Below, piece after piece: positions 1 to 12,600 of a stretch of DNA of 64,000 nucleotides. The stretch comes from Bostrychus sinensis (Eukaryota; Chordata; Actinopteri; Gobiiformes; Eleotridae). Every line of letters starts with the position of its first letter. Position 1 is the stretch's first letter. Where the stretch lies: positions 21,504,501-21,568,500 of the forward strand of contig CM036255.1 in NCBI GenBank assembly GCA_020698575.1, in the 5' to 3' direction. The translations under genes were made by a program, and so were the position numbers. Under the pieces are notes generated by a model. The model made no database searches. It saw nothing but the letters and a program-made list of their open reading frames with translations, and was not told where the DNA came from.

Positions 1-41
1 CTGCAAAGGATTCTGGGCATTTTACAGAAGCCTGACATGGG
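1..41 (+). CDS. ciart: ciart exon, 3' part (left edge of window)
   Basis: Open from base 1 and encodes LQRILGILQKPDMG. It ends in GG before the donor gttagc, which is weak at +3 to +5. Joining to the T at 130 completes a Gly codon and keeps the frame. The exon start is outside the window. Confidence 0.6.
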
Positions 42-1182
42 GTTAGCAAGTAGCGTCCTTCAAGTTTATGTTGTTGAACAAGACAAACCAGATATATTTA
101 TGCTGTCTTGACTTTTTTTTTCTCTGCAGTGAGAAATACCTCCAAAACCTGCTGCAGATCGAGGTGATGCTGAAAATGTGGTTTCCTCAGGACGCACTAA
201 AGTCGACCTCAAATCAGGCCAAAACTCCTAAACGTACTTACCACTGGTGCCAAAACCAGCTCCATATGCCAGTGAAGGTATGTACCATGTTTGTATGACT
301 TTGTTGGTTAAATCAACTATGAGTCAAGTGTGAGTCATTTACCTTGTATAACCTTTTTGAGCCAGGTAATACAGTCATGGGCGTGGTAAGCATTAGATAT
401 AAAGGTTGCACATATGAACTAAAAGTTCATTATTTTCTCATGGAAGGCTCAGCCAGATTGTTGCTCCCACATTTCAATTCTAAAAAAAACGTCATTATAT
501 AATTTTGGTCACCAGTTGTTAGCCTTACATAACAACGAAAAAGATGTCTCATATACATATTGTTTGATATTTATATGTTGGTGTTGTTAGAAACAGTGCA
601 AAAACAAAAAACATCACGTGTTATATGGATTGTTGAGAAACCTTAAAATTTAGCTGGCAGCCTGCCAGTAATGGGCCGAGATTATACGAAAACATACGGG
701 GGAACTAATTAGCAGACATGACATTACCTTCTTGCTTCATGAAAGAAACCGTTTAAGGTTTGAGTACTTTTGTTCAGTTTCAATAAATGTGAGTCATCTC
801 TTTTTCCAAACCTCATGGTGCTATTGTTGTTATGTTTTTCCATTTCTAGAAGAGAAAGCTGAGTTGGTCTGACCCTGACCGTTACAGCGAAGTGTCAACC
901 AAGCACAAACACCTCAAACAAGAAAAACATGCAATCTGCGAAGCTGTGACATCACTAGATACTGTTTCCACATGTCTCCCTGAACTTGATCAACAAAATA
1001 AGGGAAGAACAATTGAACGTTTGGGGCCCAGCTGTGCAGGTCGACAGGACTTCACAAGCAATACTTCTCCCTTGCATTTGTTTATGAAAGAAAACCAAAT
1101 GCATCGTGGGATGTTTCCACCTTCTCCAGCCACCCAGGATAGCTCTGTATCTTCGAGCACAGCCACGGCCGATTCACCTTAG
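1..1182 (+). CDS. ciart: ciart (CHRONO) C-terminal exons, partial gene
   Basis: Partial gene: coding exons 1-41, 130-277 and 850-1182, stop TAG at 1180-1182. The 5' part lies before the window. Splicing joins in frame as LQRILGILQKPDMG, then EKYLQNLLQIEVMLKMWFPQ, then a basic KKRKLSWSDP motif that could act as a nuclear localisation signal, then a Ser/Thr-rich tail ending in ADSP. This pattern (leucine-rich helical segment, basic KRKLSWSD block, disordered tail) is what I recall for circadian associated repressor of transcription, a nuclear protein that represses CLOCK-BMAL1 activity. Adjacency to rprd2 supports the call, since human CIART lies close to RPRD2 in 1q21. No known enzymatic domain is present. 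The identity is family recognition plus synteny; no alignment was run. Confidence 0.72.
130..277 (+). CDS. ciart: ciart internal exon
   Basis: The acceptor is a T-rich tract followed by ctctgcag (ends 129); the donor is AAG|gtatgt. It encodes the leucine-rich segment beginning EKYLQNLLQIEVMLKMWFPQ and ends in phase 0. Confidence 0.72.
850..1182 (+). CDS. ciart: ciart terminal coding exon
   Basis: The acceptor tttctag ends at 849. The exon starts KRKLSWSDPDRYSEV after the phase-0 junction and runs to TAG at 1180-1182. It is rich in Ser, Thr and Gln and probably disordered. Confidence 0.72.
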   Translation, partial: KRKLSWSDPDRYSEVSTKHKHLKQEKHAICEAVTSLDTVSTCLPELDQQNKGRTIERLGPSCAGRQDFTSNTSPLHLFMKENQMHRGMFPPSPATQDSSVSSSTATADSP

Positions 1183-3058
1183 CTGACCCCACCACATGGA
1201 GGTGGCCCAGCCCAGCAGCCACAGGGAGGAGGTTAGGATAGTCTTGATTACATAAGATCACACAGCACCAGTATGTGAGCGCCGCAAGGCACGTCAAACC
1301 AAAAGAGGTGGAGAAATGCAGAGACATTCATTAACCACTACACTATTTATACTGCTCTGCATTTGTCATCAGATTTTACTTTATTCGACTTCGACTCACG
1401 TGTCAACAGATAAATCATTATTAAATGCTTTAATTTTAACTATATGAATGGCCGAAAAAGTGGTAACAATGCAAATATCCACTTGAAATATTACTTTGAG
1501 AAAATTGTACCAAGATAATGATTGTTGAAAAAAATAAGCCAAATGTTTAGACTGTTCAAATTTAGTATCCAGTTCAAATTTCTAGCTCTACTATAACACA
1601 AGGCTTTTGGAAAGGGTTAGAAGTGTTCATAGAACTGATTACAACATGACGATGCACGTGTATTTGTTGCAGAGGCACCAAAAACACAGGAGCGTTTAGT
1701 CTAAGCAGGAAAAGTCATTGCACCTTTGAAAAATATGTTGCAATCATTTATTTAAAGACTGGCTGTTCGTTAAAAAGCAAGATGCTTGTTTAAATCTTTA
1801 AAGGGGTTAAGCTTTTTATTTATTTTGGATGCAGCTTAAAACTTAAAAAACTTCAAATGTTGGTAAATAGGCCTTGAGCCAGACTTGAGCCAGACTTTTA
1901 CAGCGTGTACAGTGAGTGCAAAGTCCAGAGTCTTTAATTGTAATGACGTTTAGCATTGTTGATATAAACCTTTAATGACATATAATGTTGAATAAGGGGA
2001 AAGAACAGCTTTGTGTCTCATTTAAAAATGGATTTTGGCTTTTTGCTGTTTTAAATGCATCACTAAAAGTGCTTTATTATTGAATTTAGGGAAACAATGT
2101 GGGTCCTGAACTCATCTTTTTACTTTTATAATTTTAACTGCATTTAGATATCGGACCATTGTTTATTAAAATCTCATATCATTCATGTTGAATGGCCTTT
2201 CATCTCTGGTGGTTTCTCACCAGTCAGCCTTAAACTTGACAATCATTACCTTACATCATGATCCAACTAAAACACATTTATTGCATTACACATTTACACA
2301 TTACAGTACAGCTGATTGATTAAACAGGCTTTTATACATTTTAGCACCTTAGCACATTCACTGCACATTTGAAAGCTCCTATACGTTTGCATTTGTGTGA
2401 TTTTAATGAGTCAGGAAAAAACATAATTTACTTTTTGGGTCTATTTTTATTATGTTTTTCTTAACTTGTGCTTGTATCACCAGACTTTAATAATGGCAGT
2501 TGTCAATGCACTATCTTTATGTATTAAAGTAATGATGTGACTTCTTTTTAATGCAGTGTGTGGGTTTATACTTCCACATTACATTACATGCCTAATTTTA
2601 TATGTAATCACATTCAAATACATTTTGAAGAAAAATATCGCATTTGTCTATTGTTTTAGTGTTCTCTTTTTTTTAAATACAGAGCAGCATCAGTGACACG
2701 TGCACAAGTTACATAACACAAGTTTACATTTAGTGTTTTTTTTTCCAGTTATACAAGTCTACCAAGGCAATTAAATCAACCAAGGCGGAGAACGCTCTGA
2801 CATTTTTGTAATGATAGATGAGTTTTAAAAAAGCAGTGTCAGCCATAAATGCTCAAAATTTCCTTCAAGTTTTATCCTCAACCCTAGTTTGTTTACATCT
2901 CATTGCCAGACGCCATTTGCAATTTCTACATTTTAATGGGAAAATATTGTCCCCAGTGCACAAAAGTAAATTATCAGTGTATAAAGATAACCAAAGTTGT
3001 CCCGAAAGCAATGGTAAAGAAAAATTATGCTTCATAAATTGTCATATCCATATAAATT

Positions 3059-3072
3059 ACTGTAGGTGGCGC
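3059..3072 (+). promoter_or_regulatory. CTCF-like motif 1 upstream of rprd2
   Basis: ACTGTAGGTGGCGC matches about 12 of 14 positions of the vertebrate CTCF core CCASYAGRKGGCRS. It lies about 390 bp upstream of the rprd2 start codon, in the same orientation as a second motif 37 bp downstream. Motif match only. Confidence 0.35.
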
Positions 3073-3095
3073 TGTTATACACGTACTGTTTCTTG

Positions 3096-3109
3096 ACACT
3101 AGATGGCGC
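3096..3109 (+). promoter_or_regulatory. CTCF-like motif 2 upstream of rprd2
   Basis: ACACTAGATGGCGC matches about 13 of 14 positions of the CTCF core. It is tandem with the motif at 3059-3072 and close to an ETS-like site. Motif match only. Confidence 0.42.
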
Positions 3110-3125
3110 TCTAACAAATGCCTTT

Positions 3126-3135
3126 ACGGAAGTGC
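3126..3135 (+). promoter_or_regulatory. ETS/GABP-like promoter motif
   Basis: ACGGAAGTGC contains the GGAAGTG core used by ETS/GABP factors at many TATA-less housekeeping promoters. The position, about 320 bp before the rprd2 ATG, fits a housekeeping-type rprd2 promoter. The transcription start cannot be read from sequence alone. Confidence 0.35.
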
Positions 3136-3450
3136 GCTTGCATCATTTGTAACCCACGAGTAAACATAGCTATGAAGTTGTATGGGATCGCGACGCATTA
3201 GCTTCAAATGTCAAGCGATATTATTTGATTACTTACAACAATAAGTTAAAAGTAAGAAATCTCAGGCCTGAGAAGATAAATGTGAATTATTGCTTTTTTG
3301 TTTTTAAGGTTTATGGTGTCACAATGCCATCGACGCGGCGTAGGAATGTTGTAATATTTATGCTACGTTAACCTAGCCTGCTAAGCTAAACCGCTAACGT
3401 CCAGGCTTTATTTGGGGTAAAAAAAAAAAAAAAAAAAAGTTATTTTGGAC

Positions 3451-3619
3451 ATGGCTGCGGGAGCATCTTCTGGCGGCTCCCTGGAGTCCACGCTAGACAA
3501 GAAGTTTCAAAATGTGACCAACACTATGGATTCAATACAAGGGCTGTCAACGTGGTGCATCGAGAACAAGAAATACCACAGTCTGATTGTGCGCCACTGG
3601 CTCAAACACGTGAAGAAAG
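3451..3619 (+). CDS. rprd2: rprd2 coding exon 1
   Basis: Residues 1-56: start MAAGASSGGSLESTLDKKF and the first part of the CID. Donor AAAG|gtgagt. An A-run of about 19 bases (3420-3438) lies 12 bp before the ATG. Confidence 0.93.
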
Positions 3620-6600
3620 GTGAGTGGATAATGAACATTCAACACTGTGCACACTCATCTGTTGTTGGGGCAGGTACAGGGCAGCTCCAGGTTTTGTCTT
3701 GGGAAATTTAGGACCTTTTTGATGCAACTTAGAAGGAAGTTTAATGCTAGGGTCCCCGGCAAAAGAACAGTAGTTTGTATAAATATCGCACTAAGTAAAT
3801 TTCCATACTACTCTGACACTTAAGGGTATTATTTTTAAAGCCGAATACAAAGGAAATAAAAGTTCTGCGGCTCCATTAAAACAAAATAAAACTGAATCAT
3901 GCATTTAACTGATAAAGGCTTATCAGTAAGTGTATCGTGGTGTTGTTTTTGCAGCATTATGCAGCCCATATATAAACCCCTAACAAAAGCGTCCGGAAAC
4001 AAATTAGAAGCACATTCGAGTGGGTGACTTAAATATTTTTAAACGACTTCTTCTCATGGTCAGCACGAAGTCACTTCCTTAGCAACGCCACTCCTTATGA
4101 GGCAAACTGGGAGACCGAAAACCTTGATAAAACAACAAGAAATGGGTTCACTTTAAACTAAATGAACTGGCTTAAGAGCAAATGCCAGCCTCGTGTAACA
4201 GAACAGGAGCTGAAAGGGAGAACAGCCCAAAGAAATATATTGTTTGCTCCTTCGTGCCATGTTACTATGGAAAAAGAGAGCTAAATTCCCAAATGTCTGA
4301 CCATGAGAATGATAGAACTCCCAAATAAGATATACTGTACTTGTTTATTATAATTTATGATGCATGACTGTAATATATTCAGTTGTTTTTTTTTTTTACA
4401 AACAGAAGCTTCTAGTTGGGGCTGAACATAAATGTGACTTCTCACTGCACAATGAGTTGTTTGATTCATTTCTTAAATGTCAGAGCATATATTCACTGAT
4501 CTATACAGTATATTCCCAATAACGTTGTTGGGTTCTACTCATAAGGTCTTGATTTAGACCACCTCAGATTTAATACCTGTGTAGCACTTTGAAGACCTTG
4601 GGGCTACCCTGAGGTAGTACACCATGTCAAATTAAACAGTGGATAACTTGTTTTGTTGGAGTTTTTGAACAAATATTATACATTTATATTACTATCCCAA
4701 GCAAGTGCTCAAAATAAGTTTGCAGAATTATTTTTCTGTTTCTGCCTGTTTTTCAGGTAGCCATGTCCATTATTAGAGTTTGATGGTCTGGGGCTTATAA
4801 TTTTAGTTAACTTTTAACAATGCTTTATACATTTTGCTCCAAAACATAGTTGGGGGTATCAGTACTCTAGTAAAGCCAGAGGACAGGGAGCACATAGAGG
4901 AAGAAAAAATCAGGAAACGTCTGATTCTATGCTATAAAGCCTGCAGAATTGGCTAAATTTTGTTTCTGCTTATATTTAGTAATTTATTTTTGGTTTATAA
5001 TATATAATCTTAAAATATATTTTGTAAATATTCTGGTAAAAATACATTAAGGGAGGGGGATCCTGTCAAATAGGTCCGAGTCCCTTGGGAGGTGGGTGAA
5101 CCAGGTTTTCAGTGTTTGATGGCCTGGGTCTTATAAATGTGTGTTTTTTTTTTTATTCAGAACCAACATGAAGAAAATACACATTTTTCATTCATTCATC
5201 CAAAACATAAAACATGGTTACTCAAATAATTTTTCCCCCTTTTCTTTAAAAAATAACCTAATGGATTACATCTTCATGAACATCTCCAACACTCCAACAC
5301 TCAGTGCAGTATATTCACTTTTTTAAGTGTAAGAATTAAAAAAATAAGGACATTCTGTACATGTGGTAGTATAAAACAGAAGACAACACCAATACGGTAT
5401 ACATTTTGTTAACATTTAACATTTGTTTATTACATTTTTCTCCAAATAATATACATGTGTATTGTTCAGTAATGTGTAAAGTATATTTGAATAGTTCAAA
5501 TCAAAATAAAATACGTTAAGCATTTATGTATTTATTTTAATAGTGATGTTTATGGTTCACAGTTTATTCAAAATCCAGTATTTCATAAAGTTAGAAGAAT
5601 TTAGCTTTAAATTCTTGAAATATTTTACCTCATATGTTTCACCTTTCCATGAAATTCAGATTTATTTACCTATGCCTGTATACCTAAGGCAGTGCTTATG
5701 AAGTTTTTTCTCTGTATAACAACAGTTTAGTTTGCATGTGTCATATCTGTAACCAATTATATGACTTGTTGAATAGTGCCAGTAAATAGTGAAATACATG
5801 ATCATGAATTTAAAAATACTCATAAGTCCTGGTTCTCTGTTTATGTTTCTCATACTCTTCTCTTAAGTATTACGTTCAGTAGTAGTGCACTCTGATGCCT
5901 GATGACTTTCTTTGTCAAATAAATAAATCTAAATAAATATTTCTGGTGGGACAATGATGTACTATTACTAAATTGTTGGGCTATATCAAAATATTTGACC
6001 TTTGATGTTTGCTGGCTGAGATGTTAATGTTTTGTGATCATGCAGTAGACATCTCGTGGTAGATTGTGGTGGTGTGACTTTCTGCTGCAGATACACATTT
6101 GTACTGTGTGTTTCTCGTGTGTTTTTGTTGCTTTTCTGTAATATTGCTAAGGCCTTGACAGCTCATTTTGTGTTTGGTTTGGGTTTGTTTTCATTCTTTA
6201 AAAGAGCTGTGATGAATCAGAATACATCGCCAATTTAGTTAGCAGTAATAAAGATACTGTGCTAGACTATGAATTGTGTGTTTACTAAATTAATAGAAAA
6301 GGTTGCTTTGTAGTCAGTGTTTTTGGCTACAAACAGCTATAGCCAGAATGATGTCTCTTTGTTTCTGTCTGTGAGGTTGTTTTAAGATGTTATCTGGTTA
6401 TTTCAGGAAGCTACTTTCTGTTTGAAATCCTGCCTGCTGTGCCACAAATAAAGGATTTTTTTTTTTAACTTTCTTTCTTTGATTGGCCACTAACAGTTAT
6501 TCTGGGGGAAACCCTGATTTGTATGGTTTGTTTTAATAAACCAGTAACATTTATACAAAAATATAGTTACTGTCATGTGGCCTAAGATGGACTTTAATAC

Positions 6601-9600
6601 TTCTCCAGATTGAACTGTAAATGTCTGTCAACATTTGAATAATAGTGAGGGGCTTTATGTGATGTGTTTATGCTCCAGTATATTAGGCTCAGAAAAAGTT
6701 ATAAAGTTTAGCAAAAATCTGAAGCAATTTAATAGACACAATGATTTGTCTCCCAACTTATGAGCCATTTCTTTGTCCTCAGTTGTCATAAATGCGTTAT
6801 TTTGTTTGAATGTGAATATCAATGTGTATTGTTTGCAACATCAGAATTTAGAGGCCTATTTTGCTGTAGTACACAGCTTGTAACAAGTAATGTGGACTCA
6901 TATCAGTACTTTTAGAGCTGGGTCATTGACATTGTTGTGTGTTTTTTTGGTAGTGAGATTCTTGTATTTTGGTGGTTATATTTTATCTGCCTAATACTGA
7001 CTCTGAATACTTTTGTTATCTTCACCTTTGTTCAAAATAATACATTATAGTGGCCAGATGGAAGGAGTTTTGTGGATGTATGGATTTGTAGAGGAAAACA
7101 ATGCTATTTATAGTTTAGAAGCAATTTTCTTTAAAATAACAAACAAATATATTAGCAGTTTTGTAGTTTAGTTTGGTCTTTGTCATCCTGACAGTGTCTT
7201 TATTTGTGTTTGACAGCTACTCCGGCTCACAGGCTCAACCTTTTGTATCTGGCCAATGATGTCATTCAAAACTGTAAAAGGAGAAACGCCATAGTGTACC
7301 GAACGGCTTTTGCCGAAGTTCTGGTTGACGCCTTTATGCTGATCAAGTAAGTCATTTGTACAGATGTCTTTCAGTTGACCATTGTCTTATTTGTGTTAAT
7401 TACAGTTATACTGTGCATTCTCCTTTTATTTCCTAGTTAATTTTTTATTGAGCAAACAGTCAATTATGTACTGTCCTTTTGTTTGTCAGCTCCGATGGTG
7501 ATGCCAAAGTGATTAAATCGGTGCAGAGGATATTGTCGATTTGGGAGGAAAGAAATGTGTATGAAGGCACTCTCATTTCTGACTTGAAAAATAGTTTAGT
7601 TAAAGAAGAGTCGCCTCCAGAGACTCCTGTCGAGCAGAAAAGTAAGTAATTTAACCATATAGTTGTCCACATATTTTAATGTTTCTTGGCCTCAGTTGGT
7701 ATATTTAATGGGTCAAATACAGAGAACAAACTTCCCTATGGGAACAATAATACCTTACCTTAACATTTCTTTGCAGCTCCAGTTGAATCTAAAGCAGATC
7801 TGCGCTCTAGGGTCGTTGCTGAATTTGTGGTAAGAAAAAAGCTAAAATAATTTATATAATTTGACATCTGTTGTTGAGCTGGTATCTGACTGACTCCTCA
7901 TTGTGCTTCAGCCTCAGGCCTTTATCGACCAACTGTCCAAGTACAAGAGGTCCCTGGACGAGGTGGACCTCAGAGAGAAACAGCTGGCAGCAATGAGGGT
8001 CGACATCTGCAGCTCCGAAGCTCTCAGGAAACTTAAAGGTGCCCTCTTAAGTCCTACTGTATGCAAACAGCATTGTCCTAGTTTTTTACAGGCTAAACTT
8101 TCATTGGTTCTTGCAGATAAAGCTGGAGGAAAGAAATTTTCTAGAGACTTTGAGGAAGGAAATGCACAACTTCAAGAGTTTGTGAAGTTTCTTGAGCGAC
8201 AAAACAAAACATCAGCACCGATCCTGGAAGTTCTCAGCAACGCAGACATCTTTTATGAAATGCAGTACAAAGAAGTCAAGATTGTTGCAAATGTGAGTGA
8301 AAACCATTCAAATATAAAACCATTATCAAAACTGACAAGATTTTATCTTTTATATTTTATCAACTATATGAAAAAGAGTCAGTGCTGCGGTTTTATGGGT
8401 ATTGAGGTTGATTCCTGAATATGTGGCTTGAGGCTTATCCTAAGCCAGGATAAGGATGGATAAGAGAGGGATATGGAGAGTTGTGTCAGGAAGGGCATCT
8501 AGCGTAAAAACCTGCCAAAGCAAATGGTTTGCTGTGGTGACACCTGATAAAAAGGGAGCAGGCAAAATGGAAACTGCTAACAAATGTAATTGAATTTGTT
8601 ATAAAAAACACTATTATCATTAGATGCTGTGTTATTTCACATCGACAGGTCATCAGGGACTTTTATCTCAGTGTGGCTTGTTTTTTAGCTGTCTTCTATT
8701 CTTTACTGTCATTAAAAATCTTTTTTATGTTTTATACTCAACACTGCTGTGGTTGTTTAAAAGTCAGTTTATTTTTGTCTCGTCCCAAGGCGTACCAGAC
8801 CTTTGCTAATCGAGTGTCTCACCTGAAGCGTAAGCTGGACAGTTTGAAGGCCACTCTGCCCAGCCTGGATGAGTCTCCCCTCCCATCCCCCTCAGCAGAC
8901 GCCCCGTCACCGACAGGCTCTGAGTCCCCTTTCCACCATCTGCCTTTGGCCGACCCCGACCCGGATCTGGATGGCTCTGCTCTGGACGACGATGCAGAGC
9001 CTCCAGCCCCTAGTCCCCTGTCCTCTCCAGGGGCATCCCCAAAACCGGCAACGCTCGGAGCCAGCGACAATCGAGAAGTGGAGGACATGGAGCTGTCCGA
9101 TGAAGAAGCGGACAGTGGCGGCATTATAGGTGGGGATTTAGACATGAATATGTCTGTAAATACATGAGAAGTATTCAGTTTACAGGCAATGGGACCATAG
9201 TCGGTACCAAGGTGTCCTGCTGTTTTTAAAATGTGATTATCAGTGTAATATAAGCTGATAAAATGAACAGAAGGTACAGATGACAGCCTCCCCCACAACT
9301 CTTACAACATTTGTGCTGCATTATTAGTTTAGTTAACTTGTGTGTTGCCTGTAATTTCAAAACAAAGGCTAGGACCACTGCTGTTAAATTGCTTCTGGTC
9401 TGCAGTCTCTAAAATCACTTGTTGATACAGAAAGGCCAATGGAGCAGTCACTCTTGCAACCACTGGTTTGTTATGGTCCAGTAAAAGTGTTTTATTGATA
9501 TTTATAATTATTTAATCAGCAATACCATGATAGTTTTGCTTTAAGTTGTTATGCTGTCAAAATCACAAAATGGTGTTTTGACTATGTTCTTGCAGTAAGA

Positions 9601-12600
9601 GTAAAATCCAGTTTCACCCAGTCCAGCTGTTTAACGCTTTTAATGTGCAAACAGCCTTTTTGTAAAGTCCTTTGTTGTAACGCTGTAACTGTATAAAAAG
9701 AGCCAGGGCAACCACTGAAAACTGTCCCAAAATCTGAATCGGAGAAGGGTTCACATTCATTCATTCATTCATTTTCTACCGCTTATTCCCGTTAGGGGTC
9801 GCGGGTGACTGGAGCCTATCCCAGTAAGGGTTCACAATACTAAGAATTTGTTTCATTTGGTGCAAGCATAAAACAAGTAACATATAATAATAAACATGCT
9901 GACTAAAATAGAATAAAATAAAATAAAAAAACAAGCTATGAATGGGTTAATCTACACTTACAAAATATACAGTGTAGTTAAGTTAATAGTATTTTTATGC
10001 TATATACACTCTATAGACAGTATGACAGACTATTCAGATGAATATGAAAAGGTACCAGATATGATTATGTACATGATAGTGAAAAAAAAATGAACAGGTG
10101 GATAAAAAGTGACTGTAAAAAAAGTTACCAAATATTATTAAAGCTATTAAATTTTTATCGTCTTTGTCCTAAAATGTAACTAAATGTAAGTCTGGTCTTT
10201 TCTGTGTTGTAGATTTTATGTAATAAATGCGTAACATGCAAATTTTGACTTAATGTTCATTATTCATGCAAGATGAGAGTGTAATTAGATGTACAGCTGC
10301 AACAGGAGGCTCGTACATGTTAAAATATGTAAGATAACATATAGGTATTTGTGTAATACTTGGCAACAAAAAAAATGCTTCTTTTTTGTGAGTTGGATGT
10401 GAATTTGGCATTGAAAAGGTCTTAAAAGTTCTTAAAAAGTCTTAAATAAAACCTGGAGGTTTCTGTTTATTATCACTGCTGTATTTAGCTGACATTCACT
10501 CTTGTCTGCTTTCCTTCGTAGTTGAGGAGCAGACTGCGTATCCCGCTCAGACAGAGGTGCCTGGCCCTCCCCCTGAAAGCACTGAGTCATCACTGGTCCC
10601 GGAGCAGACGGTCCCGGAGGTCGCCTCGGTCGGAGCAACCCCCCCAGCCACAGTGGAAGGTGTTGACCTGGGTAAAATTGGCTCTTTCCTCCACAGTTTG
10701 AGCTCAGTCATAAAAAATACAGGTGAGCGGTGCTGCCTTTTCTCTGTAGAGCTGTAGTTTTATGGGTGCACTGAGGTTTTTAATTATTAAATTTCTCTTC
10801 AAATAACATCCACACAACTTGAGATAAAACAGATACTTAGATTATTGTGCTTTATTGTAACAAAAAGACAGATACCTCCAAAAGTACACAATATTAAAAC
10901 ACACACAGAGGTGTGCAGAGTAGCAAACGTAGTATTGTTACTTCAAAATAATAAGCAGCAAGAAGTATGCTGCAATAAAAGTACTCTTAGAAGTGGACCC
11001 CAGGAAGAATAGCTAGACTGCCACTAATGGGAATCCTAATATTAGACATAAACACAAGCACAATTTATTTAAAAGTCCCCTATTATATTAAATTGACATG
11101 TTAAAATATTGTTTGCACCTCAAAAACATACCTTTAGTAGTATTTTGTTTCATTTACGCTTGTTTGAGTAATCTTGTATGCTGAGCTTGTTTAAGCCCTC
11201 AAAATGAAAATGCTCAGTCTCGCTGCTATACGTCGACACGAGGAACCAAGAAGTGCTTCAGTCCGTTTCTAAAGCCCATACAGTGTCACCGGACTCATTG
11301 TAATGTCAGAGCTTAAATTGTCGTCACTATGAAGCAGTCAGCTCATTTATCTGTCTGTTAGTGCCATGTTGCTAATATCCATGCTAATTAGCCATTTTAT
11401 GCTCTGTCCTTACCCCATTATTGCCAGCAGGGGGTGAGAGACACATAATCTAAGCTTTCTCTGCAAAGTCAAAGCAACAGCTCCCCCAAAATAAGACATT
11501 TTCAATAAATATAAATTATTTTAAGTTACAAAATGTGATAACTAATGCAAAGGTGTCCAAAACTATTTCAAAAAGCCTGGAAAAAAGCACAATATGGGAT
11601 CTTTTAAAAAGAAGAACTACTATAGTATACATTTACATATGACAGATATGGTCATAAATGGTCAAGTGGGGCCTAAAAAACAGTAGAAAATGTTTGAAAA
11701 TTGAATATCAATTAAATATAACTTATACTTTGCCATTCATGTCATAGTTCAAGTCATAATGGTTATCACACTTTTCTACATACTCTATATTTCCAAAAGT
11801 ATTAGCTCACCTTCCTTTACACGCATATGAACTTAAGGGACATCCCATTCTTAATCCATAGGGTTTTATGTGCCCACACTTTGCATCTATCTGCCTCAGA
11901 CATCTGTGTGTTTGATGTTGGACTAGAAGGCCTGGCTTGCAGTTTTTGCCCAAATTCATCCCCAAGGTGTTCTGTTGGGTTGACATCAGGACTCTGTGCA
12001 GGTTCAGTCAACTTCTTCCACACCAAACTCACTCATCCAGGTCTTTATGGACCGTGCTTTGTGCACTGGTGCAGTCATGTTGGAACAGGAAGTGGCCATC
12101 CCCAAACTGTTCCCACAAAGTTGGGAGCATGGAACTGTCCAAAATCTCTTGGTGCTGAAGCATTCAGAGTTCCTTTCACTGGAATTAAGAGACCAAGCCC
12201 AGCTCCTAAAATCAACCCCACACCATAATCACAATTCAGTTATTTGGGTGGGTGAGTGAATACTTTTGGATAGTAGGTGTAGGTATGGATGTTTTTTTCT
12301 TAACATTGTGCAGGCCTTATTTGAACATTTCTAACATAATGATTATGCACTATTGTTTTAAAATGAAAATTCAATTAAATAAATCAAATTGTGGTTGTAA
12401 GTGAATGTGAAATATAACTGTTGCTCTCCTCTCTGGGCCAGGACCTGCATCAGACCACGACAATCCTAAGTCCGGTGCCTCTTCTGTGGCCTCGGCATCA
12501 GCAGCTATTGCAGTTTTGCAGGACTCGAGCTCCTTGTCCAAGCTCCTCTCTAAAGTCGACATGAGTGCTTCTGACCTACTGAGTGCTCTCACCAAAGTGG

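Larger units (their letters stand above)
1183..3450. other. ciart 3' UTR and ciart-rprd2 intergenic/promoter DNA
   Basis: No further coding sequence is supported. I see no canonical AATAAA after the ciart stop; the nearest variant is ATTAAA at 1420-1425, so the 3' end is undetermined. The stretch is AT-rich. From about 3050 to 3450 it becomes more promoter-like, with two CTCF-like motifs, an ETS-like motif and an A-run before the rprd2 start codon. The human order places MRPS21 and PRPF3 between these genes; neither is visible here. Confidence 0.6.

Noticed and set aside
850..1182. Alternative identity of the first gene as a bHLH transcription factor
   Set aside because: No basic helix-loop-helix pattern in the visible part; the KRKLSWSD motif and location next to rprd2 favour ciart.
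8819..9298. Long minus-strand open frame of 159 codons
   Set aside because: It is the antisense shadow of rprd2 exon 7. Its Ser/Pro/Gly-rich composition mirrors the real coding frame, and no start context or homology supports it.
11827..12259. Open frames of 133 and 87 codons on the + strand
   Set aside because: They lie antisense to the degraded Tc1 transposase and are not conserved proteins.
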